This document shows, piece by piece, positions 1 to 5,749 of a stretch of DNA of 9,547 nt (positions are counted from its first letter, which is position 1; the number at the start of each line of letters is the position of its first letter). The stretch is from NCBI GenBank assembly GCA_051745935.1, contig JBNJEM010000287.1, positions 1 to 9,547 on the forward strand, given 5' to 3'. Both the position numbers and the translations under genes were made by a program. This DNA is from JBNJEM01 sp051745935 (lineage in GTDB: Bacteria; Planctomycetota; Planctomycetia; Pirellulales; Pirellulaceae). The notes beneath the pieces are model-generated. The model worked only from the letters and a program-made list of their open reading frames with translations, had not been told where the DNA came from and made no database searches.

Positions 1-21
1 GTGAGATCCGCGGACACCAGA

Positions 22-43
22 TCAAGTACGATTTCGTACTTGA
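22..43. repeat. Perfect 9-bp hairpin
   Basis: TCAAGTACG at 22-30 and CGTACTTGA at 35-43 pair perfectly around an ATTT loop. No run of T follows on the + strand (AAAAG follows), so it is not a standard intrinsic terminator in that direction. On the - strand the tract after the hairpin is not T-rich either. It is followed three bases later by a second hairpin. Confidence 0.75.
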
Positions 44-46
44 AAA

Positions 47-66
47 GACGGGCCTGGAGACCCGTC
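47..66. repeat. Palindromic repeat, GACGGG/CCCGTC
   Basis: GACGGG (47-52) pairs with CCCGTC (61-66) around an 8-nt loop. The shape resembles the two palindromes at 5592-5615 and 5667-5686: a GTC/GAC-flanked, G-rich arm, a short loop and a mirrored arm. Short palindromes like this are common between genes in planctomycetes. Membership of one repeat family is inferred from shape, not from strong identity. Confidence 0.5.
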
Positions 67-115
67 CTGCATATACTGTTTGCAACGTTAGGGTAACGTA
101 TCCGCCCTGTGATGT

Positions 116-142
116 TCACGGTAACCTGGTCACGGGAACCTG
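116..142 (+). repeat. Imperfect 14-bp tandem direct repeat
   Basis: TCACGGTAACCTG at 116-128 is repeated as TCACGGGAACCTG at 130-142, 12 of 13 bases identical, with a 14-bp period. The first unit also overlaps a small GTGA/TCAC hairpin at 109-119. No function can be assigned; paired sites of this size can be protein-binding sites. Confidence 0.5.
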
Positions 143-177
143 TTTGAGAATCTCCGGTGCGAATCACGGGGGCGCGG

Positions 178-220
178 CATCGGCTGACGGCTTGTGCCAC
201 TCGGGGCCGTCAGCACGATG
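178..220. repeat. Extended stem-loop (CATC plus 9-bp perfect stem)
   Basis: GCTGACGGC at 183-191 pairs perfectly with GCCGTCAGC at 206-214 around a 14-nt loop. Past a small internal bulge (G182 against A215 C216), CATC (178-181) pairs with GATG (217-220), giving 13 paired bases. No T tract follows, so it is not a classic terminator. It is the strongest single structure in the left end. Confidence 0.65.
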
Positions 221-236
221 GAGCGTCAAAGATCGC

Positions 237-301
237 GGACAAGGAAACAAACACACCTATTGGAAACGCGCGAAACCTGATCCTTGTTCCCCCGTGGGGG
301 A
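237..301. repeat. Two adjacent stem-loops
   Basis: GGACAAGGA (237-245) pairs with TCCTTGTTC (281-289), nine pairs including one G-T, enclosing a 35-nt loop. Immediately after, TCCCCC (288-293) and GGGGGA (296-301) form a tight hairpin with a GT loop. The two share bases 288-289, so they may compete or stack. No T tract follows. Confidence 0.5.
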
Positions 302-552
302 CTTCTTGAAAGGTCTTGTCATGAAGCAACGAATTACCAGCATCACCTGCAGCACATCGTGTCGGATCCCGTACCCGTGGAATAGGTCGTGGTCACTGGC
401 CGTGTGGTTAAGCCTGCGTTGGCCAGTTTGAATGGACGCTGACTGCCGGGAAAAGACTTCCAGTTGCTCGGATAGGACCACCTCGGCGAGTGACCATTCA
501 CGATGAGAGTGCGCACTTGCTTCGACTGATAGGCAAATCGAGGACGGTAACC

Positions 553-1170
553 ATGCGAGCAATCATTCCCGAGGTCACGCCGGATTTGTTGGCGTGGCGC
601 AAGAAATGCGGGGCCCATCACTGGGACGAGATGTGGGAAGGGGAACTGCACATGCCGCCCATGCCGAGTCGAGCCCGTCAGGAATTGGCACATCAGCTGG
701 CGGTTTGGCTGGAGATCCACTGGGCGCGGCCGCGTGGAAATCGGGTGTTTCCGACGGTCAACGTGGCGCGACCCGGTGGCTGGCCCACGGACTACCGCAT
801 TCCCGACCTGGTTCTTTTGACCCCGGATCGATTTCAAATTGACCGTGAGGAATATTTCGAGGGCGCGCCGAGTGTGGTCGTCGAAATTCACAGTCCCGGA
901 GACGAGGCTTACGAAAAGCTCGACTTTTATGCCAAGCTCGGCGTCCCCGAGGTCTGGATTCTCGATCGCGACACGAAACGGCCGGAACTCTATGTTCTCG
1001 GCGGGACGGAATACACGCGGGCCGAGGCCGAGCCTGATGGTTGGCTATCCAGCGGCGCGACCGGCATTCGACTGCGCGTGCAGTCCGGACCGGCACTTGC
1101 GATTCAAATGGGTGAGAACGCGGCGACGAGGGCCTTGATTTCGAGCGAGGTTCGAGGAAGGTCCGTTTGA
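553..1170 (+). CDS. Uma2 family protein (PD-(D/E)XK nuclease fold)
   Basis: A 205-residue protein of the Uma2 superfamily, the restriction-endonuclease-like fold expanded in cyanobacteria and planctomycetes. The length fits the family. Visible landmarks, numbered from the ATG: an N-terminal helix and strand ending near MPPMP (about 34-38); DYRIPDLVLL holding the PD acidic residue D85; VVEIHSP with E111; and YEKLDFYAKLGVPEVWILD with K122 and the usual aromatic-rich end of the core. The catalytic D, E and K positions are all filled, so it may be an active nuclease, though the biological role of Uma2 proteins is poorly known. Start: ATG 553 has GAGG at 540-543, nine bases upstream. The same frame extends to a GTG at 490, adding 21 residues without family resemblance, so 553 is preferred. 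It stands alone, with no partner gene or antitoxin visible. Confidence 0.88.
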   Translation: MRAIIPEVTPDLLAWRKKCGAHHWDEMWEGELHMPPMPSRARQELAHQLAVWLEIHWARPRGNRVFPTVNVARPGGWPTDYRIPDLVLLTPDRFQIDREEYFEGAPSVVVEIHSPGDEAYEKLDFYAKLGVPEVWILDRDTKRPELYVLGGTEYTRAEAEPDGWLSSGATGIRLRVQSGPALAIQMGENAATRALISSEVRGRSV

Positions 1171-1337
1171 CCGCAAGGCCAGAGTCCGCTCAGCCCGCCC
1201 GCGAATTGCCAGGGACCCTTCACGCGGATCCGTGGTCTTGCGGGCCGACGGGAAGCGAGTCGCGAACCGAAACCGAGCAAGAAAGCATCCGTCATTATAC
1301 TGGTCGCGGATGACTTTCTCCGCCGCGAGTCCGACCA

Positions 1338-1401
1338 ACGGGAGGACGGCTTGCGTCGGGCAGCTTTCCACCCGGAAAAATCCAACCGCCTGAGATATAT
1401 C
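1338..1401 (+). repeat. 64-bp inverted repeat, left copy
   Basis: This stretch begins ACGGGAGGACGGCTTGCGTC and matches the reverse complement of 4823-4886 at 57 of 64 positions by my hand alignment; the first 25 bases are identical. Similarity stops at both ends, so it is a bounded element and not part of a longer duplication. It ends one base before the ribosome binding site of the 1418 gene, so it lies in that gene's leader. One + frame reads REDGLRRAAFHPEKSNRLRY; the right copy reads as a close variant in the matching frame. Confidence 0.8.
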
Positions 1402-1408
1402 GAGGGAG
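1402..1408 (+). promoter_or_regulatory. Shine-Dalgarno sequence deciding the start at 1418
   Basis: GAGGGAG at 1402-1408 lies nine bases before ATG 1418. An in-frame ATG at 1409 touches this motif and would leave no spacing, so translation should start at 1418. Confidence 0.7.
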
Positions 1409-1417
1409 ATGATAATA

Positions 1418-4400
1418 ATGCCACACAAGAGCAAGGTCCGTTCATGCGCGTGGTGGGCACCGGTTTTCCCGCTGTTGATTGCTTTGCCAGCTTTGGGGGG
1501 CGACGCTGGTCCATCTTTGCCGAACTTGCTGGAGAGGGCGGGCGTCCATGGGGGGCTCGTTGTTTGCGTCGGGAGCGATTCCCCGGACCTCATCGCCTCG
1601 CCGCGGCCGAACGAGTCTTACGTCGTCCAGGGCTTGTGTGCGAATTCGGAGAGAATTCCCGAGGCGCGCCAAGTCCTGCGGGACAAGGGGGTTTACGGTC
1701 CGGTCTCGTTGCGGCACTGGCGGGAAGCGAGTCTTCCGTACACCGACGATCTTGTTAACGCCCTGGTGATCATCAACCCCGGCCGCGAGGTGGCAGCCAA
1801 GGAAGTGAGGAGGGTCCTCGCGCCAGGTGGCACGGTGATCGGTCCGCGAGGCTGTCGATCCGTGCCGAATCCGTCTTGCCGCGTCGGTGAAGGCTACGTG
1901 GCTTTTACGGAACCGGTATCGGCGGCCATTGACGAGTGGACTCACGCCCTGCATGGGCCCGACAACAACGCGCTCGCGGAGGACACCGTCGTCGGCCCGC
2001 CGCGGCACATGCAGTGGCGCGGCGAGCCCACGTGGGGGCGCCATCACCATGCGGAAAAGGGCACGAATCCCACGGTCAGGACCGTGGTCTCGGCCGGCGG
2101 CCGACTGTTCTACTTGTTCGACCAAACCGAGACCTCCAACATGAGGGTGCCGGCCCAATGGACGCTCGCCGCCCGCGACGCGTTCAGCGGAACACTGCTC
2201 TGGAAAAAGCGGGTCGATACCGAGAAGTACCGCAAAAGACTCGAGCTCGTGTGGCGACAACTCGTCACCGACGGTGGCCGGGTCTACACGGCTTTCGGAA
2301 AAGACCGAATGCTCAAAGCGTTGAATGCCGCGGATGGCAAGGTAATCAGGAGCTACGAGGGGACAAGCGGCTTGGAAGAAGTGATCATTGCCGGCGAGTG
2401 TTTGTTCGTTCTTCTGGAAAACGATGAGGTGGTGGCGATCGAAGCCGATACGGGCACGCAACTCTGGAGGTGGGACTCGAGCGATGAAGGTGGAGTGATT
2501 CCTTTGACGTTGGCTGCCGCGAACGGCAACGTGTTCGCCAAAACGGAAAAGTCGCTCTGTTGTCTGTCGGCCCAGACCGGGACCCTGTTGTGGCGAACTT
2601 CGTTGCCGGGACCAGAGAAAAAGGTAAAGCTCGGTTTTCCGCGCGAGAAACTCCTCGTAAAGGACGGCGTGGTTTTGTGTTCGTACGGCGGCGAGGATCC
2701 CAGATCCCTCAACCGGGACATCCACGAATACCTGGGCAGTCACCCTCGAGTGCACGAGTACGGCGGGAAATTGGGGGCGTTTTCAACCAATGACGGGAGT
2801 CAACTCTGGGAGACGGATTATTATCCGAACCTGGAAAGTGCTCCGGGTGAAATTTATATCCACGACGGATTGGTCTGGCTCGGTCCGGATTTCGCCGAAC
2901 CACGCGATCTTCGCGGCGGCGAGGTGAAAAAGAAGCGACCGGTCATCGAACGGTTGTGGACGGATGGCCACCATTATCGCTGTTATCCGGGAAAGGCGAC
3001 CAGCAAGTATATCATCACCGCCAAGCGCGGGATCGAGATGATCGATATCACTGGCTCGAACCATTCGCGCAATAACTGGGTCCGCGGCACGTGCCGGGTG
3101 GGGATTACCCCCTGCAACGGTCTCATTTACGCCCCGCCGCATTCTTGTGGGTGCTACATCGAAGCGAAGCTTTTCGGCTTTTGGGCGCTGGCCAGCGATC
3201 GTCAACAGGCTGGACTTCAGGCCGGAAAAGACATGGAGAAACTCGAAAAAGGGCCAGCCTACGCGGAGATTGGCCAGACGAAGCCCGCTGTTCCGGATTC
3301 AGCCTGGTGGACCTATCGAGGCGGGATCGAGAGGGGCGGTTCCACTTCCGCCAAGATCGCGGCCGACGTGAAAGTGTCTTGGAAAACCGAGCTGGGAGGG
3401 AAACTTTCCGCCGTGTCCGCCGCTGGCGGCAAGGTATATGCCGCCCAGGTTGATGCACACACGGTTCACTCGCTCGATATGGCAACCGGTCGGACGCTGT
3501 GGTCGTTCACGGCCGGAGGGCGAGTCGATTCGCCACCGACGGTGGTCGAAGGACTGGTCCTGTTCGGGTCCCGAGACGGCTACGTGTACTGTCTGCGGGA
3601 GTCCGACGGCCGCATGGTCTGGCGTTACCGGGCCGCCCCCGGCTCGTTGCAGGCCATGGCGTTGAATCAACCGGAATCGCTGTGGCCGGTCCACGGCAGC
3701 GTGCTGTACGTGTCGCTAGGGAAGGCCTCGCCGGTCGGTTCGGCCAAGGTGGAAACGACGTCCGCCCAGCCGCTTTCCAACCGGAACAGCCTAGATGCCG
3801 GTGGAGTTCGACGGCGAGGCGTTGTGTATGCCGCGGCGGGTAGATCCTCCTATCTGGATGGCGGTATCAGACTCGTGGGGCTCGACCCGGTGTCAGGGCA
3901 AGTGGTTTCTGAAAAACTCATCAAAAGCGAGCATCCCGGAGCGCTCGATCCCCCCGAAAACGCCGAAGAGATGTCGCGTAAGAACCGGCAGAACTGGATG
4001 GACTATAAGACCGAATTGGCGCCGGATAAGAGCGACTCGTTTGCCATGCGGGGAGCGAGGCCGGAGATACTCGTGGGCGACGACCATTCAATCTACATGC
4101 ATCACAAGCGGTTTGATTTTGAGCTTGCCGAGCAGAAGGGACCGCGCTCTCACCTGTTTGCCACGTCTAATCTGCTCGACGGCTGGGAACACAATCGCAA
4201 TTACTGGATTCTGGGGACTGGCAATTTTTACAACACCCCCGTCGCCTATCCCTGGATTATCAGAAGGGCGATTCAGGTGCCTTGTGGCCTCATGCTTTCG
4301 TTCAACCGGAAAACCGTGTGGGGCGTCCGCCGCGGTGGCCAGAAAAACACGGTATTCGCGGCGCCACGTCCCGATCCGATGGACAAACAGAGTTCCCTGC

Positions 4401-4738
4401 CGGACTTCGCCGCCAGAGAGTCCGCGAGACAAGACGGCGGCGGGTGGACGACGGACCTAAGTATCAGGCCGAGATCAATGGTGCGGGCGGGGGATTTGCT
4501 GTTCGTCGGTGGCATGCCCATCGATCAATTGGGGGACCCGTATTCGCTCGCCTCGCGGGACGGGGAGAACGAAAAACGCGGGCGCCTCCACGTGCTGTCA
4601 TGTGATGACGGCCGCACGATCCGCCGCCTCCAAATGGCGTCGCCCCCAGTATGGGACGGAATGGCGGCGGTACAGGGCCGGCTGTTCATCCCTCGCGTCG
4701 ACGGTTCGGTGGTGTGCCTGTCGAACACGGTAAACTGA
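1418..4738 (+). CDS. Secreted PQQ-like beta-propeller protein with methyltransferase-like N-terminal domain
   Basis: A 1106-residue predicted exported protein. Residues 1-29 form a Sec signal peptide: basic MPHKSKVR, a hydrophobic stretch, then ALGGDA. Residues about 35-145 resemble a Rossmann-type SAM methyltransferase core, with LVVCVGSDSPD where motif I would be and VRRVLAPGGTVIGP as the usual late strand. The glycine pattern of motif I is degraded, so methyl transfer is doubtful. Next comes the family signature IDEWTHALHGPDNNA (171-185) and VVGPPRHMQW. From about 220 on there are propeller repeats of the PQQ (quinoprotein) type with G-x-x-x-W motifs: SGTLLW 257, TGTQLW 345, TGTLLW 387, DGSQLW 459, TGRTLW 690, DGRMVW 730, and DGSVVCL at the end. 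A Cys-rich PPHSCGCY lies at 574-581. As I recall them, similar planctomycete proteins have this architecture, but their role is not established. Bound PQQ is not implied by the fold. It may be monocistronic; the next homologous stretch downstream is a remnant. Confidence 0.87.
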   Translation: MPHKSKVRSCAWWAPVFPLLIALPALGGDAGPSLPNLLERAGVHGGLVVCVGSDSPDLIASPRPNESYVVQGLCANSERIPEARQVLRDKGVYGPVSLRHWREASLPYTDDLVNALVIINPGREVAAKEVRRVLAPGGTVIGPRGCRSVPNPSCRVGEGYVAFTEPVSAAIDEWTHALHGPDNNALAEDTVVGPPRHMQWRGEPTWGRHHHAEKGTNPTVRTVVSAGGRLFYLFDQTETSNMRVPAQWTLAARDAFSGTLLWKKRVDTEKYRKRLELVWRQLVTDGGRVYTAFGKDRMLKALNAADGKVIRSYEGTSGLEEVIIAGECLFVLLENDEVVAIEADTGTQLWRWDSSDEGGVIPLTLAAANGNVFAKTEKSLCCLSAQTGTLLWRTSLPGPEKKVKLGFPREKLLVKDGVVLCSYGGEDPRSLNRDIHEYLGSHPRVHEYGGKLGAFSTNDGSQLWETDYYPNLESAPGEIYIHDGLVWLGPDFAEPRDLRGGEVKKKRPVIERLWTDGHHYRCYPGKATSKYIITAKRGIEMIDITGSNHSRNNWVRGTCRVGITPCNGLIYAPPHSCGCYIEAKLFGFWALASDRQQAGLQAGKDMEKLEKGPAYAEIGQTKPAVPDSAWWTYRGGIERGGSTSAKIAADVKVSWKTELGGKLSAVSAAGGKVYAAQVDAHTVHSLDMATGRTLWSFTAGGRVDSPPTVVEGLVLFGSRDGYVYCLRESDGRMVWRYRAAPGSLQAMALNQPESLWPVHGSVLYVSLGKASPVGSAKVETTSAQPLSNRNSLDAGGVRRRGVVYAAAGRSSYLDGGIRLVGLDPVSGQVVSEKLIKSEHPGALDPPENAEEMSRKNRQNWMDYKTELAPDKSDSFAMRGARPEILVGDDHSIYMHHKRFDFELAEQKGPRSHLFATSNLLDGWEHNRNYWILGTGNFYNTPVAYPWIIRRAIQVPCGLMLSFNRKTVWGVRRGGQKNTVFAAPRPDPMDKQSSLPDFAARESARQDGGGWTTDLSIRPRSMVRAGDLLFVGGMPIDQLGDPYSLASRDGENEKRGRLHVLSCDDGRTIRRLQMASPPVWDGMAAVQGRLFIPRVDGSVVCLSNTVN

Positions 4739-4822
4739 GCGAATCCGTGGGGCCGTGATGGCATCTGACCCCGCCGTTCATGCTAGTCACGCAGCGGTCG
4801 TATTCCTCCGGACGCGCTTGAA

Positions 4823-4886
4823 GGTATATTTCAGGCGGTTGATTTTTTCCCGGTAGAAAGTTGCCCGACGCAAGCCGTCCTCCCGT
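4823..4886 (-). repeat. 64-bp inverted repeat, right copy
   Basis: Reverse complement of the element at 1338-1401, 57 of 64 identical. It lies 84 bases after the stop of the propeller gene, and its end coincides with the point where homology of the paralogue fragment (about 4887 on) begins. On the - strand one frame reads REDGLRRATFYREKINRLKY and continues 12 codons past the repeat to a TGA at 4787-4789, so this copy could derive from the 3' end of a gene. No such protein is recognised. Confidence 0.78.
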
Positions 4887-5139
4887 GCTCGTGAATGAAG
4901 AGCAGGTGTACAATCCCGATCGGCCTATCAGCGAGAAGCAAAGCGAACGGTTGGAGGCTCAAGCCCAGGCGTTGGCAGGGAAACATGGCATGATCTTGAA
5001 AGCGGTTTCGGCGGAGGATGGAACAGAACGGTTTTCGCTGGAGCTGGATTCGTCGCCGGTTTTCGACGGCATGTCCGCTGCTCGGGGCCGCCTGCTGATT
5101 TCGAGAAAAGACGGCACCCTGGTTTGCTTGGGCCAGTGA
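4843..5139 (+). pseudogene. C-terminal remnant of a second PQQ-like propeller protein
   Basis: The frame opens after a TGA at 4840-4842 and ends with TGA at 5137-5139, 98 codons. From about 4887 it reads as the tail of a PQQ-like protein: VLVNEEQVYNPDRPIS, a charged helix, then a final propeller strand set. In the last 45 residues it matches the C-terminus of the 1418-4738 protein at 22 positions by my count, including SPVFDGM against PPVWDGM and DGTLVCL against DGSVVCL. The remaining 90% of such a protein is absent, there is no signal peptide, and no ribosome binding site precedes a start codon. The first 15 or so codons come from the 64-bp repeat. I read this as a gene decapitated by deletion or rearrangement. 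A small translated protein from TTG 4861 cannot be excluded but is unlikely. Confidence 0.75.
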
Positions 5140-5449
5140 AAGTGCGGCCAAGCCGGCAATTCGCGTGGCTGCATGATCGAATGGCGGAGGCCGAGAGTCC
5201 GTCTGGAAATGGGGTGCGATGGGCCTCCGAGCCTGCCAAAATCAGTTTTTCGACCGTTTCGCAAGGTCGCCGTACCACGTTTGGGCATCACATTTCGGGA
5301 GTCGCTTTGAGGGAAAGGAAACGCGACGGGGGGGCGGCTCTTGAAGGTTGGGCCGGAGTATTAGACAATAGCGGCTGCAGTGCTGGGAGGCCTTCCACTG
5401 TCGAGTGCGCCTTGAGCGACCCCCAAGCGTGGCCGGCGTAGGGTGTTTC

Positions 5450-5482
5450 AGAAGCCATGACAAAACCAGTCAGGCTTCTTTT
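5450..5482 (+). terminator. Rho-independent terminator
   Basis: AGAAGCC (5450-5456) pairs with GGCTTCT (5473-5479). After one unpaired A the inner TGAC (5458-5461) pairs with GTCA (5469-5472), closing a 7-nt A-rich loop. The stem runs into TTTT, ending at 5482. On the - strand no T tract follows the hairpin, so it acts on + transcripts. The nearest upstream coding end is the paralogue remnant at 5139, about 310 bases away, so it may be its original terminator or end readthrough from the propeller gene. Confidence 0.7.
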
Positions 5483-5591
5483 CACCTAGGGAGTTTTGGG
5501 AGCGGGCACCTCGTTTTGTTACGGGGTGTAAGACGATGGGAGTGGACAAGAGCAAGGAATGGGTAGCGGTTTGGCCGACTGGCAGCCTTGT

Positions 5592-5615
5592 ACGTCGGCC
5601 TATTGAGGCTGACGT
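5592..5615. repeat. Palindromic repeat, 10-bp stem
   Basis: ACGTCGGCCT (5592-5601) pairs with AGGCTGACGT (5606-5615) with one G-T pair and an ATTG loop. It resembles, in opposite orientation, the palindrome 75 bases downstream. The right arm overlaps a perfect tandem TGACGTCG repeat (5610-5617, 5618-5625). It has no T tract. Confidence 0.65.
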
Positions 5616-5666
5616 CGTGACGTCGGTTGACGGAGAATTCTGTCGTGTTTTGCCGAATTCACGGCT

Positions 5667-5686
5667 GTCGGGCTAGAAAGCCTGAC
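5667..5686. repeat. Palindromic repeat, 8-bp stem
   Basis: GTCGGGCT (5667-5674) pairs with AGCCTGAC (5679-5686) with one G-T pair and an AGAA loop, followed by GTACG. Its reverse complement (GTACGTCAGGCT...) is close to the left arm of the palindrome at 5592-5615, which suggests two members of a short intergenic repeat family. Confidence 0.65.
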
Positions 5687-5729
5687 GTACGCCAATCGGC
5701 TATCGTGTGACAAAAGTGGCTTGATTAAC

Positions 5730-5742
5730 CTCCAAAAAGGAG
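5730..5742 (+). promoter_or_regulatory. Shine-Dalgarno with facing complement
   Basis: AGGAG at 5738-5742 lies seven bases before ATG 5750 and fixes the start of the oxidoreductase. CTCC at 5730-5733 is complementary to GGAG at 5739-5742 across five A residues, so a small hairpin could cover the ribosome binding site. With four pairs it is weak, and regulation by it is only a possibility. Confidence 0.55.
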
Positions 5743-5749
5743 ATGTGTT

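Larger units (their letters stand above)
1..489. other. Hairpin-rich region without a convincing gene
   Basis: I see no recognisable protein here. One + frame is open from base 3 to a stop at 429-431. Its first 23 or so codons have GC-rich third positions and a plausible peptide (EIRGHQIKYDFVLEKTGLET), so they could be the tail of a gene entering from the left. The rest of the frame is rich in Cys, Trp and Ser and does not look like a folded protein. The region instead holds many short inverted repeats: 22-43, 47-66, 85-99 (ACGTTA/TAACGT, 3-nt loop), 109-119 (GTGA/TCAC), 178-220, 237-289, 288-301 and 395-427 (ACTGGCC/GGCCAGT). It could be a structured RNA, the remains of a mobile element, or a cluster of palindromic intergenic repeats. 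I could not match it to a known RNA family. Confidence 0.5.
1171..1417. other. Intergenic region upstream of the PQQ-like gene
   Basis: It separates the Uma2 gene from the large secreted protein. It contains a TATACT hexamer at 1296-1301 that could be a -10 element, but I see no convincing -35 at the right spacing. The right end is a copy of the 64-bp repeat. The Uma2 reading frame happens to stay open across it, but I do not regard this as coding. Confidence 0.5.
5140..5749. other. Long intergenic region (about 610 bases)
   Basis: No gene is supported here. It holds an intrinsic terminator at 5450-5482, two related palindromes at 5592-5615 and 5667-5686, a perfect 8-bp tandem repeat TGACGTCG at 5610-5625, and the translation signal of the oxidoreductase at its right end. 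Open frames in it lack ribosome binding sites and recognisable sequence. A 46-codon frame from ATG 5536 to TAG 5674 runs through the palindromes and is not credible as a gene. The promoter of the downstream operon should lie here, but I cannot point to one. Confidence 0.6.

Noticed and set aside
508..517. Perfect 10-bp palindrome AGTGCGCACT upstream of the Uma2 gene
   Set aside because: Short and single; could be an operator, but palindromes of this size are expected by chance and no regulator gene is nearby.
490..552. Upstream GTG start at 490 adding 21 residues to the Uma2 protein
   Set aside because: The extension does not resemble the family N-terminus, while ATG 553 has GAGG at a proper distance.
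1252..1264. GAAGCGAGTCGCG also occurs near 7036, with a shorter version near 1724
   Set aside because: Only 12-13 bases in GC-rich sequence, two of the sites in coding regions; treated as coincidence.
1171..1758. Reading frame of the Uma2 gene stays open past its stop to 1758, including the left 64-bp repeat
   Set aside because: No protein-like sequence or start signal, and from 1418 on it is out of frame with the clearly coding propeller gene.
1442..2755. 437-codon open frame on the - strand opposite the propeller gene
   Set aside because: Antisense of a well-supported coding sequence with recognisable PQQ motifs; no recognisable domain or start signal.
5124..5441. 105-codon + frame after the paralogue remnant
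   Set aside because: It overlaps the end of the remnant, has no ribosome binding site and no recognisable sequence.
5536..5676. 46-codon frame starting MGVDKSKEW
   Set aside because: No good ribosome binding site, and it runs through two palindromic repeats, so it is probably chance.
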